A stretch of 64,000 bases of DNA from Gemmatimonadota bacterium. Lineage in GTDB: Bacteria > Gemmatimonadota > Gemmatimonadetes > Gemmatimonadales > Gemmatimonadaceae. The position numbers and the translations under genes were made by a program. Position 1 is the first letter of the stretch, and each line of letters starts with the position of its first letter. The notes below the pieces were generated by a model, which was not told the DNA's origin, ran no database searches, and worked only from the letters and a program-made list of their open reading frames with translations. The stretch covers positions 1 to 64,000 of the forward strand of contig JADKAQ010000024.1 in NCBI GenBank assembly GCA_016719105.1. The letters are read 5' to 3'. This document shows, in pieces, positions 29,552-38,724 of the stretch.

Positions 29552-30040
29552 TTACTTCGTCTTGGTCGACCGCTTCGCCGCCGCTTTGGTCGTCTTGCCG
29601 GAGGTCTCCCGCGTCGCCGCGGCGGCCCCCTTGCTCGTCGCCATGTGACGAACCGACGCACGCACCAACTCCTCGAGCACACTCACATCCACGTCGCGCA
29701 GCGAGTTGAGGTAGAGGCACGATTTCCCGGTCTTGCACTTCCCCAGTCGCGCCATGAGTTCGCTGTAACGATCGAACCCCGGCATGATGTACAGGACGAG
29801 GTTCTGCTTGCGCGGGGAGAAGGCCACGAGCGGCCAGTCGCCTTCCTGCCCGCTGGCATACACGTAGTGGTAGCTCCCGAAGCCGACGATCGCGGTCCCC
29901 CACATCGCGGCCTTTTCGCCGGATGCGTGCTCCATGAGGCGCTTGACGGCGAGTGCATCGGCGCGCCGCTTCGGATCTTCGATGGCGGCGAGAAAGGCGG
30001 CGACGCTGGCGGTGGTGCGCGTGGTCTTGGGTTCAGCCAT
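29552..30040 (-). CDS. DUF1801 family protein with a Lys/Ala-rich tail
   Basis: 162 aa. The core (residues 1-125) is DUF1801: VAAFLAAIEDPKRRADALAV, MWGTAIVGFGSYHYVYASG, FSPRKQNLVLYIMPGF, LGKCKTGKSCLYLNSLRDVD. The last 30 residues are Lys/Ala/Thr-rich (KTTKAAAKRSTKTK), like histone H1-type tails of some bacterial DNA-binding proteins. Such tails are added to various folds in this group of bacteria. DUF1801 proteins are small cytosolic proteins with possible iron/ligand roles. The gap of 138 bp to UPF0182 suggests a separate unit. Confidence 0.75.
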   Translation of the reverse strand: MAEPKTTRTTASVAAFLAAIEDPKRRADALAVKRLMEHASGEKAAMWGTAIVGFGSYHYVYASGQEGDWPLVAFSPRKQNLVLYIMPGFDRYSELMARLGKCKTGKSCLYLNSLRDVDVSVLEELVRASVRHMATSKGAAAATRETSGKTTKAAAKRSTKTK

Positions 30041-30084
30041 GCGTGATCATCGGGCGCGAGATCGCGAGACGCAAGGGGCGCGCG

Positions 30085-30843
30085 CTATGGCCTTGCCCGC
30101 AACGCCTCCGCGATCGCCCGTTCCACGAGCGGCGCCATCAGTCCATACCCCTTGTCGTTAGGGTGCACTCCGTCGCCAGCCAGGTCGGCGCGCATCCCCT
30201 GCCGCGCATCGGCCATCGCCGAGTGGTAGTCGAGGTACACCGCCCCGTGCGCGGCCGCGTACTGCTTCATCCACGCGTTCAACGCGACAATCTTCGGCGC
30301 CGGCTCGAGCCCCGGACGCCAGGGATAGTCGAAAACCGGGAGCACCGACGAAAGCACCACCGCAATTCCGTTCGCCTTCGCCAGCTCCGCCATCGAGGCC
30401 AGGTTGTCCTCGATCATCTCCAGCGTCGACGCCCCGGTGTTGCCGGCGATGTCGTTGGTCCCGGCGAGAATCACCACCACCGCCGGCTTGAGCGCGATCA
30501 CGTCCTGCCTGAAGCGCACCAGCATCTGCGGCGTCGTCTGGCCACCGATCCCTCGGCCCACATAGGGCTTGCCGGGGAACATCGTGGGGAAGTAGCGCGC
30601 CCACCCCTCGGTGATCGAGTTCCCCATGAAGACCACGCGCTGCTCGCCAGCGGCGGGGGCGCCCAGGGCGGCGTTGTCGGCGCGGTAGCGGGCCAGGTTG
30701 GCCCAGTCGGCCCGCAGGCGTTCCTCGTCGGCGGTGCGCTTGGGGGAAGGCGACGGCTGCGACGACGCCTGGGCCGCGGACGAGTCGGGCGACAGAACGA
30801 GCAGGGCTCCGAGGGACAGGAGGAGAACACGAGAGGGTAGCAT
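30085..30843 (-). CDS. SGNH/GDSL-type secreted hydrolase
   Basis: 252 aa from ATG 30843, signal peptide MLPSRVLLLSLGALLVL. The four SGNH blocks are present: FMGNSITEGW (Ser), GIGGQTTPQML (Gly), LAGTNDIAG (Asn), and DGVHPNDKGYGLM (Asp/His). Typical of acetyl-esterases or lysophospholipases acting on carbohydrate. The insert between blocks III and V (ALAELAKANGIAVVLSSVLP) is normal for the TAP/GDSL2 group. The substrate is unknown but fits the exported polysaccharide-degrading theme. The gene is complete. Confidence 0.85.
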   Translation of the reverse strand: MLPSRVLLLSLGALLVLSPDSSAAQASSQPSPSPKRTADEERLRADWANLARYRADNAALGAPAAGEQRVVFMGNSITEGWARYFPTMFPGKPYVGRGIGGQTTPQMLVRFRQDVIALKPAVVVILAGTNDIAGNTGASTLEMIEDNLASMAELAKANGIAVVLSSVLPVFDYPWRPGLEPAPKIVALNAWMKQYAAAHGAVYLDYHSAMADARQGMRADLAGDGVHPNDKGYGLMAPLVERAIAEALRARP

Positions 30844-31094
30844 GCCTGGCGGGACGAGAGGCGACTGGGCCGGCGGAGCCGACGCGCTCCCCGGGCCCGA
30901 ACCTGACACGCTCGGAGACCGTCAACAAGGGTCGAGGCGACCTCAGGGGCAGCACGCCTGCGCGGAAACAGGGAGGGCGAACCCAACCGGCTCGAATCCG
31001 CACCCATTCTGCCCCCCAGCCCCCCCGAAACCCCTCCCCTGAACCCCGCGCCCCCCTCCCCACGTAGTTTGCAGCACGCGACCACCCCATCCCC

Positions 31095-32147
31095 ATGTTC
31101 TCGACCTGCATCTTCTGCAACAAACCGCTCGGCCGTAACGAATCGATCGAGACGTTTCCCGTCGGCGAACGCCTGGCGTTCGATCCGGCGCGTGGACGGC
31201 TCTGGGTGGTGTGTCGCAGTTGCGAACGCTGGAACCTCTCCCCGCTCGAGGAGCGCTGGGAAGCCATCGAGGAAGCCGAGAAGTTGTATCGCGACACGAG
31301 GCGCCGAGTCTCGACCGACAACATCGGGCTGGCCAAGCTCGCCTCGGGGGCGACGCTCGTGCGCATCGGCGAGCCGCAGCGTCCCGAGTTCGCCGCGTGG
31401 CGGTACGGCGATCAGTTCGGCCGCCGCCGCAATCGCGCGATCCTCACGGCCGGCGGTGGGATCGCCGCCGTGGCCGCCCTCATGGCCGGTGGAGCCGCCG
31501 CAGGCGTGGCGGTCGGGAGCTTCGGCTTTCTCTACGTGCAGGTGGGGCGCAGCCTCATTTATGGAGGCGGCGAAACCGTGGTGGCTCGTGTTCGCACGGA
31601 GCGTCATGGCGTCGTCGACGTGCGGCGCCGCCACCTGGCCGAGTCATCGATCGCCACCACCGATGACGGCCGGCTGCGCCTGTTCCTGCGCTTCAAGCAC
31701 GGCTCGGAGGAATTCACCGGCCCCGAGGCCGAGCGCATCGCCGCCATCGTCCTCCCCAAGGTCAACCGTTTCGGGGGGAAGAAGTCCGAGGTGGCAGATG
31801 CGGTCCAGCGCATCGAGTCCGTGGGCAACTCCGAGCGATTCCTGCGCGAGGCCAGTCGTCAGGCGCAAGGCGCGATCAAGTCGATGACCGACGGGGTCTC
31901 GCCGCGCAAGGCCAAGTCGCGCCAGATGGAATTCAACAAATACGGCCTCTTCTCGCTCCCCGCCCCGCAACGGCTGGCGATGGAGATGGCGCTGCACGAG
32001 GAGGCCGAGCGGCGCGCACTGGAGGGCGAACTCGAGGAGCTCGAACGCGCCTGGGCCGACGCGGAAGAGGTCGCGGCGATCGCCGACAACCTCTTCGTCC
32101 CCGAGTCGGTCGAGGCGGAGTTCAAGCGGTTGAAGGGGGAGCGTTAG
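31095..32147 (+). CDS. Hypothetical zinc-ribbon membrane protein
   Basis: 350 aa. N-terminal zinc ribbon: CIFCNKPL and CRSCERWNL (two CxxC pairs, residues 5-45). A TM hairpin with Gly/Ala runs follows at about 115-150 (GGGIAAVAALMAGGAAAGVA). The C-terminal 190 residues are helical and charged, with conserved-looking FNKYGLFSLPAPQRLAMEMA and a coiled-coil end. No catalytic motif. No Shine-Dalgarno precedes ATG 31095, so leaderless translation is possible. Divergent from the SGNH hydrolase. Confidence 0.65.
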   Translation: MFSTCIFCNKPLGRNESIETFPVGERLAFDPARGRLWVVCRSCERWNLSPLEERWEAIEEAEKLYRDTRRRVSTDNIGLAKLASGATLVRIGEPQRPEFAAWRYGDQFGRRRNRAILTAGGGIAAVAALMAGGAAAGVAVGSFGFLYVQVGRSLIYGGGETVVARVRTERHGVVDVRRRHLAESSIATTDDGRLRLFLRFKHGSEEFTGPEAERIAAIVLPKVNRFGGKKSEVADAVQRIESVGNSERFLREASRQAQGAIKSMTDGVSPRKAKSRQMEFNKYGLFSLPAPQRLAMEMALHEEAERRALEGELEELERAWADAEEVAAIADNLFVPESVEAEFKRLKGER

Positions 32148-32155
32148 GCGGGAAC

Positions 32156-32181
32156 GGGGGCGCGGGAACGCCGTCGCCCCC
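32156..32181. terminator. Bidirectional hairpin between convergent genes
   Basis: GGGGGCG (32156-32162) and CGCCCCC (32175-32181) form a 7-bp GC stem. It lies between the stop of the zinc-ribbon gene (32147) and the stop of the ABC permease (32193), so it could terminate both. Confidence 0.4.
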
Positions 32182-32192
32182 AGGTCCGCACG

Positions 32193-32999
32193 CTACAGGT
32201 CGCGCCGCCGGTACAGCAGGAACGCCGTGAGCACGAACAGCGTGATGTACGTGAGCCCGGCCACCAGGTACCACTCCGTGGCAATCGCCGGCGCTTGCCC
32301 CGCCTTGAGGGGCACCGCCCCGTACCGCGCCGGCTCCCACAGCGCCTTGAAGACGGCGTTAGGCGCGAAGCGGAACAGCTCCCCCGCCGTGGGGCCGAGC
32401 GCCCCCGCCAGCTGGCCGAGGATCTGCTCGACGATGAAGTAGAGGAAGAACGCCCCGATCGCCGAGCCTGACGATCGTATGGCGATGGCGAGGAGGAAGG
32501 CCAGCGAGGCCCAGCCGAGCAGGCCGATGATCGAGCCCCCCATGAGGGCGAGGTCGGCCGGGCGCACCAGGGCGCCGGTGGAACCCAGCACGCCCTTGGC
32601 GACGGTCCCGGCGAAGGCGAAGCCGCCAGCGACAAGCACCATCACCGTGAAGAAGAACAACCCAACGCCCGGCAGCAGGAAGAGCTTGGCGCCGAAGAAC
32701 TCTTCCTTCGACAGGCCGTCGATCACGTTCTGTCGCGACGTGCGCCAGGTGAACTCGCTGCTCACCAGGAGGATGAGCACGATCGAGGCGAAGAAGGCGG
32801 CCAGCACGCCGGGACCACCCATCACCTCTCCCCACGCCGCGGGGAGCGTGAGCGCGCGCTCGGGCTTGCGCAGCCCCTGCGAGAACATCCCGCCGAAGAT
32901 GAGCGACATGAGCCCCGCGAAGACGAGCGATGCCACCCAGAACGCCGTGCGACGCCGCGTCTTGATCCACTCGTTGCGGACAAGGATCCCGGTTCTCAT
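32193..32999 (-). CDS. ABC-2 type transporter permease
   Basis: 268 aa from ATG 32999, overlapping the ATPase stop (ATGA). Six TM helices. N-terminus MRTGILVRNEWIKTRRRTAFW is typical for ABC-2 permeases, with an amphipathic coupling segment (VIDGLSKEEFFGAKLFLLPG). No peptidase or substrate-binding domain. Forms an exporter with the ATPase encoded upstream. The substrate is not evident. Confidence 0.85.
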   Translation of the reverse strand: MRTGILVRNEWIKTRRRTAFWVASLVFAGLMSLIFGGMFSQGLRKPERALTLPAAWGEVMGGPGVLAAFFASIVLILLVSSEFTWRTSRQNVIDGLSKEEFFGAKLFLLPGVGLFFFTVMVLVAGGFAFAGTVAKGVLGSTGALVRPADLALMGGSIIGLLGWASLAFLLAIAIRSSGSAIGAFFLYFIVEQILGQLAGALGPTAGELFRFAPNAVFKALWEPARYGAVPLKAGQAPAIATEWYLVAGLTYITLFVLTAFLLYRRRDL

Positions 33000-33919
33000 G
33001 CGACACCTGCCGTGGTGGTGGCGACATCGTCGCGCGTGAGGTCGATGAACGCCTCTTCCAACGAAAGGCGCTGCGGGGCCAGGTACGCGACGAAGACGCC
33101 CTGGCCGGCGAGCCACCGGTTGAGCGACGCGGCATCGTCGTCCTGCAACTCCACCAGCACCGCGTCGTCCCGCGAACTCACGCGCGCCGCCCTGGGATAG
33201 CCCTCCGCCGCCGCATGCATACGCGCCGGGTCGTCGCCTCGCAACTCGACGATGGTCGCTGTCTTGAGCAGGTCGTGCACGCTCGCCTGCCGGACGATCG
33301 TCCCCTTTCGCAGGATCGCCACATGCGTACAGGTGCGCTCGACCTCGTTGAGCAGGTGCGACGAGACAAAGACCGTCTTGCCGCGCGCCCCCAGCGCCAC
33401 GATCAGCTCCCGGATCTCGCGCATCCCATCGGGATCGAGCCCGTTGGCCGGTTCGTCGAGGATGACGAGCTGCGGATCGCCGAGCAGCGTGGCGGCGATG
33501 GCCAGGCGCTGCTTCATGCCGAGCGAGTAGCCCTGGAACTTGTCCTTGCGTCGCGCCAGGAGCCCGACCAGTTCGAGCGTCTCCTCGATGGTCCTGTCGC
33601 TCACCCCTTTCAGGTTGGCGACGATGCGCAGGTTGTCCCACCCGCTGAGATACGGATAGAAGTTGGGGGTCTCGAGCGTCGCCCCGATCTTCTGACGGGC
33701 CGCGTGCAGTCCATCGCGTCCCGTGAGGCCGAGCAGTCGCACCTCTCCAGCGGTGGGGGTAATGATCCCCAGGAGCATGCCGATGGTCGTGGTCTTGCCG
33801 CAGCCGTTGGGACCCAAGAAGCCGAAGACCTGTCCCTGCTCGACGGAGAAGGAGATGTCGTCGACGGCGAGGACATCGCCGTATCGTTTGGTGAGTCCCC
33901 GTGTCTCGATGACGTGCAT
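32996..33919 (-). CDS. ABC transporter ATP-binding protein
   Basis: 307 aa. Walker A GPNGCGKTT, Q-loop LETPNFYPYLSG, signature YSLGMKQRL, Walker B LVILDEPANGLDP, H-loop VSSHLLNEV. The signature has LGMKQ in place of SGGQ, as is common in ABC-2 exporter ATPases. A C-terminal 80-residue extension (VELRGDDPARMHAAAE onward) is the usual DUF4162-like tail. Coupled with the permease at 32193. Confidence 0.9.
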   Translation of the reverse strand: MHVIETRGLTKRYGDVLAVDDISFSVEQGQVFGFLGPNGCGKTTTIGMLLGIITPTAGEVRLLGLTGRDGLHAARQKIGATLETPNFYPYLSGWDNLRIVANLKGVSDRTIEETLELVGLLARRKDKFQGYSLGMKQRLAIAATLLGDPQLVILDEPANGLDPDGMREIRELIVALGARGKTVFVSSHLLNEVERTCTHVAILRKGTIVRQASVHDLLKTATIVELRGDDPARMHAAAEGYPRAARVSSRDDAVLVELQDDDAASLNRWLAGQGVFVAYLAPQRLSLEEAFIDLTRDDVATTTAGVA

Positions 33920-34023
33920 GGCGGGATGATTGGGGTTGGCCGACGGGGGCAGGACGGGGGCGCGCGGCGATTTGTTTCGTCCGCGTCCCGGTGACTGTCA
34001 GTGCCCGCCGTCGCGATCGATCA

Positions 34024-37000
34024 TCATGGCCCCTCGCCCGTTCCCCCAAAAGCGATACTGCCGCCCGGCTCGGGGTTGGGGTACAGCCGCGATGCGTCAG
34101 CGCCCCGATAGAGGACTCCGCCCTGCATCACCTGGTCGATCCGGCGCGAGTGGCGAATGTCCTCGAGCGGGTTGGCGTCGAGGATCACCAGGTCGGCCAC
34201 CTTCCCCGGTTCGATCGACCCCAGATCGCGGTCCAGCCCGAGATAGCGCGCACTGTTGATCGTCGCGGCCGCGATCGCCTCGGCGGGCGAGAAGCCGCCG
34301 CGCGTGAAGAGCTCGAGCTCCCAATGCTTGTCGATGCCGTGCATCTGGCCATGCCCGCTGACCTGCAGCGACACCCCCGCAACCGCCAGCTTGCGCACCT
34401 CGCGCGACATCTGCTCCGCCCAGCGGTCGTCGTCGAAGTAGTGCGTGGGGCGCCGGAAGCGCAGCAGCTCCTCCTTCGAGAAGAAGGTGAGGAGCTTGGG
34501 GTCGTCCCAGAGCCGTTCGGATTGATGGAAGAGCTGCTCGCCGGCCGGTCCGTTGTAGCTGACGATGAGCGTCGGGGTGTTCCCCGCCTTCGTCGCGGCC
34601 CACAGCCTGATCACGTCACCATACAGCGGCGTGAGGCCGACGGTGTGCTCGAGGCCACTCACCCCGTCCATCAGCATCGTCCAGTCCATCTGGAAGTCGA
34701 CCGCCGTTTCCGCGACGACGTTCACCCCCCGGCGACGCGCCGCATCGTAGAGCTGCATGCGCGCCGAGCGGTTGAACTGCACGTAGTCCTTGAGCGCCGT
34801 CGCGCCGTAGTCGGCGTTGGACGCGACGACCTCGTCGGCCTCCTCCTGCGAACGAATCGGGCGAAAGAGCTTGGGACGGAAGCTGCGCAGCCCGTAGATC
34901 GGGGCGCCGACGGTCAGGAGGCGCGCGCCGTTCACCAGTCCGGCGCGCTGCAGGTCGCTCACCGCGACATCCTTGAGGTTGTTGCCGTACACCTCGTACA
35001 TCGTGGTCGTGCCGTAGGCGAGGTTGGCCAGCAATCCCTGGTGCCGCTGCTCGAGCACGTTGAGCGTGGAGCCATCGGGGCTGTAGTGCGCATGCGCGTC
35101 GATCATCCCCGGCATCACCGTCTTCCCGCGCAGGTCGAAGACGCGCGCGCCGGCCGGCACTGCCACGTTCGTCCCTACCGCGACGATTCGGCTCCGCTCG
35201 ATGACGATCGTCGCATTCTCGAGCACGCGCCCGCTCGCGTCCTGCGTGATGACGCGCGCATTGGTGAGCGCTACCGTCCCCGCCGGCTCGGCGAGGTCAT
35301 ACTCGACGGCGAGGTCGGTGGCACGCGCGCCGTCCGCCTGCTTCGCGACGATCGCAGCCACTGACTTCTCGAAGAACGTCGCGCCGCGCGTCCACGACAC
35401 ACCTTGGCCGTCGGGAGACCAACGGAGGTTCTCGCCATCCCTGGTGTCGATGCGCCGCGTGGTGCCGATGCCATCGTGCGCGGAGAGCGTGACCGTCTTG
35501 CCGGCAAAGCTCGCCGGCGCGATGAACGACTTGGTGTACTCACGGAAGGCGATCCACGCGCCGTCGGGCGAACGCGAGACCGCGACCGCATGCGGCAGCG
35601 CGTACAGCGTCTGCTTCGCGCTTCCGTCGCGCCGCACGGAGCGCAGGAAGAGCGTGTCGCGCTCCATCTCGCTCACGAACAGCGTCTCCCCGTCAGCGGA
35701 GAAGGAGACATCGGGGGGGCGCCGCGCGCCAAGCGGGTTGGTGTTGAGCCACGGGACCGACGTCACCACGCGCTCGACCCGGTCGCTCCCCACGATCACC
35801 AGGTCGAAGCGCTCCTGCTCCTCGAGCGATTGCCCGCGCGTGATGGCCGAACCGCCGCGCAGGAAGGCGAGTGTCTTGCCGTCGCGCGAGAGCGCCAGTG
35901 AGCCGTACTGCGCCGGCTGCGTCGTCAGGCGCATCGGCGTCGCCCGTCGCGCGTTAGGCGGCAGCGCCAGCGACCAGACGGCCCCGAGCGAGTCGTCGGT
36001 CCACGAGGCGTAATAGACGGTCCGGGTCGTCGCGTCGTACGCCGGGCTCGATTCGAGCGCCGCACTTCGCGTGAGGTTGACCGGCGCCCCATCGCCTTTC
36101 AGGTGGATGTCGCCGAGCGACTCGAAGAGCACGCCCTGCGCCGTGCGTTCGCCCCAGCGCGAGGCGCGCGAGCGCCCCTTCCCGCTCGTCGGGATCGGCA
36201 CCGGGAACTTGATGGTCTCGGCGAGCACACGCTTCACGGGAGCGCGGAAGGGGATGTCGCGCACGGCCCCGTTGTCGATGGACACGGCGTGCAGCGCCCC
36301 GCCCCACGCCACCACGATCGCCTTCGAATCCGGCGTCCAGGAGAAGTTGGAGTAGATGCCGAACGTGGTCCCCGACCCTGACTCCATGCGGTCGCGGTCC
36401 AGCAGGTGCAACGTCCGCTCACGCTGGGAGGACAGGTCGTGCAGGACGAGCACCGACGCGAGGTCCTCGCGATGTACATAGGCGAGCCACTTGCCGTCGG
36501 GTGAGACCACGGGATCCCCCGCGCCGCCGGGGCGCTCGAGGTACGTGGCCAGCTCCCCGCTGCGCAGGTCGTACGTCCTGATGATGAGTCCGCGCTGGTA
36601 GATGGGTCCACCAGGCTCGGAGAAGTAGACCTTGCTGTTGGTGGGATGCTCGCTGAAGTGCGTGGGATTGTTGAAGACGCCGTTGAGGGTGAGCTGCGTG
36701 CGCGACCCCAGCCGGTCGATGCGATACGCGGCCCCGCGCGCGCCGAGGTCCTGCGTGGAGACGTACATCGCCCTGCCGTCGCGAGACCAGCTCCCTTGAT
36801 AGGCCCGCACGTCGAAGCGGGACACCTGCTCGAGCGAATCGGTCCCGCGATGCAGCAGCCAGAGTTCTTCCTTGCCGCTGCGGTCGGAGGTGAAGAGGAT
36901 CGACCGCCCGTCCGGGCTGTAGCGCGGCAGGTGGTTGAACGAGCGCCCGCGGGTGAGCGGCGTCGCGTCGCCCCCGGTGATCGGCATCTCGTAGAGGTGG

Positions 37001-37104
37001 CCGAGCAGGTCGAAGACGACGGTCCGCCCGTCAGGGGCAACGTCGACGCTCATCCACGTCCCTTCCGTGGCGGTGAAGTCGAGCGTGGTGGTGGGGCCGC
37101 GCAC
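34024..37104 (-). CDS. Exported PD40/Tricorn-propeller amidohydrolase
   Basis: About 1,027 aa. N-terminal 680 residues: WD40-like Tricorn propeller with repeated SPDGR motifs (VDVAPDGRTVVFDLLG, YSPDGRSILFTSDRSG, WSRDGRAMYVSTQD). C-terminal 350 residues: amidohydrolase of the imidazolonepropionase type, with GMIDAHAHYSPDG metal ligands, YGTTTMYEVYGN, and a SGHGQMHGID segment. Start uncertain: GTG 37104 with GGTGAGG upstream gives no signal peptide, although family members are exported, so a 5' indel between 37104 and 37226 is suspected. It is the last gene of the catabolic operon. Such fusions are often annotated as amidohydrolases or exopeptidase-like enzymes. Confidence 0.8.
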   Translation of the reverse strand: MRGPTTTLDFTATEGTWMSVDVAPDGRTVVFDLLGHLYEMPITGGDATPLTRGRSFNHLPRYSPDGRSILFTSDRSGKEELWLLHRGTDSLEQVSRFDVRAYQGSWSRDGRAMYVSTQDLGARGAAYRIDRLGSRTQLTLNGVFNNPTHFSEHPTNSKVYFSEPGGPIYQRGLIIRTYDLRSGELATYLERPGGAGDPVVSPDGKWLAYVHREDLASVLVLHDLSSQRERTLHLLDRDRMESGSGTTFGIYSNFSWTPDSKAIVVAWGGALHAVSIDNGAVRDIPFRAPVKRVLAETIKFPVPIPTSGKGRSRASRWGERTAQGVLFESLGDIHLKGDGAPVNLTRSAALESSPAYDATTRTVYYASWTDDSLGAVWSLALPPNARRATPMRLTTQPAQYGSLALSRDGKTLAFLRGGSAITRGQSLEEQERFDLVIVGSDRVERVVTSVPWLNTNPLGARRPPDVSFSADGETLFVSEMERDTLFLRSVRRDGSAKQTLYALPHAVAVSRSPDGAWIAFREYTKSFIAPASFAGKTVTLSAHDGIGTTRRIDTRDGENLRWSPDGQGVSWTRGATFFEKSVAAIVAKQADGARATDLAVEYDLAEPAGTVALTNARVITQDASGRVLENATIVIERSRIVAVGTNVAVPAGARVFDLRGKTVMPGMIDAHAHYSPDGSTLNVLEQRHQGLLANLAYGTTTMYEVYGNNLKDVAVSDLQRAGLVNGARLLTVGAPIYGLRSFRPKLFRPIRSQEEADEVVASNADYGATALKDYVQFNRSARMQLYDAARRRGVNVVAETAVDFQMDWTMLMDGVSGLEHTVGLTPLYGDVIRLWAATKAGNTPTLIVSYNGPAGEQLFHQSERLWDDPKLLTFFSKEELLRFRRPTHYFDDDRWAEQMSREVRKLAVAGVSLQVSGHGQMHGIDKHWELELFTRGGFSPAEAIAAATINSARYLGLDRDLGSIEPGKVADLVILDANPLEDIRHSRRIDQVMQGGVLYRGADASRLYPNPEPGGSIAFGGTGEGP

Positions 37105-37229
37105 CGAATCCTCACCTGGCCCAGGCACTCCGCCTGGCGCGCGGGGAACATGAAGGCTGTGGCGACATGCGACGGACGCTCCGGAATAAGGAAGGGCGTG
37201 CGACCTGCGGTGGGGGCGGCCGAAATGCC

Positions 37230-38654
37230 CTACTCGGTCGCCCCGACGATGATGCGACGACGCTCCACTTGCGAGAAGGCGGCGCGCGCCCGTCCTCCGA
37301 CGATCCACGCCACCGCGCCTAACGCGATCCAGATCGCGAGCATCACCGGCTCCAGCGGCACCTTCCCCTTGGCGTCGGCCCACGGTTGGTAGAGCGACAG
37401 CCCGAAGGCGAAGAGCGACCCGGCGAGGGCGAGCACGACGGTCGGCATCCCCCCGGGGACGCGCGAGGGACGCGGCGCGTCGGGACGACTGCGGCGCAGC
37501 TTCACCACCCCGTAGCAGGTGAGCACGTAGGCGATCCCCAGGCAGGTGGACGACGAGTTCACGATGGGGAGGATCGCATTGCGCCCGAGCAGGGTCACCG
37601 CGGTCCCTGCCAAGCCGGTGAACAGGACGCCATTCGCCGGCGACCCATGCACAGGGTGCACCTCACCCAGCCACGAGGCGATGAAGTGTGACCGTCCCAT
37701 CGCGAAGAGCATGCGCGACCCGCAGACCATCATCGCGTTCCACGTGGAGAGGAGCGAGAGCAGCGCGGTGAGCAGGACCACCTTGCCCAGCACCACCGAG
37801 CCGAACGCCTTCTCGAATGCGGTGGCGGCGGGGATGTTCATCGTCATCAGCTCCCGCCACGGGACCGTCATGGACGCGGACAGGACCACCGCCGTCTTGA
37901 AGACGACGCCGACGACGATGGAGAGCACGATCATGCGCCCGACCGCGCTGTAGCTGGTGGCACTCGACCTCTCCTCCATCATCACGGGAATGACGTTGAA
38001 GCCGCCGAACCAGTACGACGCCGTCATGAAGAGGGCGAGCACACCGGGCCAGATCGATCCGCTCTCCGAGCGCTGGAAGTACGGCTGCAGGTTGGCCACG
38101 TTCCCACGCAGGATGCCGGTGAGCACGAAGGCCGTGGCCATCACCAGCAGGACGACGACGAGGGCGTACTGCGCGCGCCCCGACCCCTTCACGCCGCGGT
38201 AGTTGAGCCAGGTGAGTCCCGCCATCCCGGTCAGGCCTAACGCGAGCGTCCCGGCGTGCACCTCGGTCCCGAGCGAGCGATAGAGGACCGGCCCCTCGAT
38301 GCCCGGGATGAGGGCCGTGATGATCCAGCCGATCGAGATGGCCTGGAAGCCGGCAACGACGATGTAGACAAAGGCGAGCATCCACCCCACCAGGAAGCCG
38401 ACCCGCTCGCCGTACAGCTCATACGCAAAGGCCATCTCCCCGCCCGACGCGGGGATGAGCGCCGTCACCTCGGCGTAGCAATAGCCGATGAGGATGATCG
38501 ACAACCCGCCAGCCGCAAGCCCGGCGATGGCCCCGATCGGCCCCGCCTGCCGCAACCAGTCGCCGAGGACGACGGCCCACCCCACGCCCACCACGGCGCC
38601 GAAGGCGAAGGCGAAGAACTGGAAGGCGCCGACGTCGCGCTTGAGCTGGCTCAC
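37230..38654 (-). CDS. APC-superfamily amino acid/amine permease
   Basis: About 474 aa with 12 TM helices (FFAFAFGAVVGVGWAVVLGD, GYCYAEVTALIPASGGEMAF, YVIVAG-like, SLYQPWADAKG). The conserved G-A-V-V-G-V-G-W helix 1 and E in YAEVTA are APC features. GTG 38654 (SQLKRDVGAFQFF) is used as start. As sequenced, this frame is continuous with the BKACE gene upstream, but that is explained by one missing C near 38737. The permease probably imports the operon substrate, an organic acid or amine. Confidence 0.8.
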   Translation of the reverse strand: MSQLKRDVGAFQFFAFAFGAVVGVGWAVVLGDWLRQAGPIGAIAGLAAGGLSIILIGYCYAEVTALIPASGGEMAFAYELYGERVGFLVGWMLAFVYIVVAGFQAISIGWIITALIPGIEGPVLYRSLGTEVHAGTLALGLTGMAGLTWLNYRGVKGSGRAQYALVVVLLVMATAFVLTGILRGNVANLQPYFQRSESGSIWPGVLALFMTASYWFGGFNVIPVMMEERSSATSYSAVGRMIVLSIVVGVVFKTAVVLSASMTVPWRELMTMNIPAATAFEKAFGSVVLGKVVLLTALLSLLSTWNAMMVCGSRMLFAMGRSHFIASWLGEVHPVHGSPANGVLFTGLAGTAVTLLGRNAILPIVNSSSTCLGIAYVLTCYGVVKLRRSRPDAPRPSRVPGGMPTVVLALAGSLFAFGLSLYQPWADAKGKVPLEPVMLAIWIALGAVAWIVGGRARAAFSQVERRRIIVGATE

Positions 38655-38724
38655 GATCGGGAGGGGTCGAGGGAGGGGGCCCTGCGGCGGTCGAGCGAAA
38701 CGGTCGTGCGATCTTCCAGTGTCG

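Noticed and set aside
30975..31005. tRNA-like T-arm (ggctcgaatccgc)
   Set aside because: No acceptor or anticodon arm could be formed around it.
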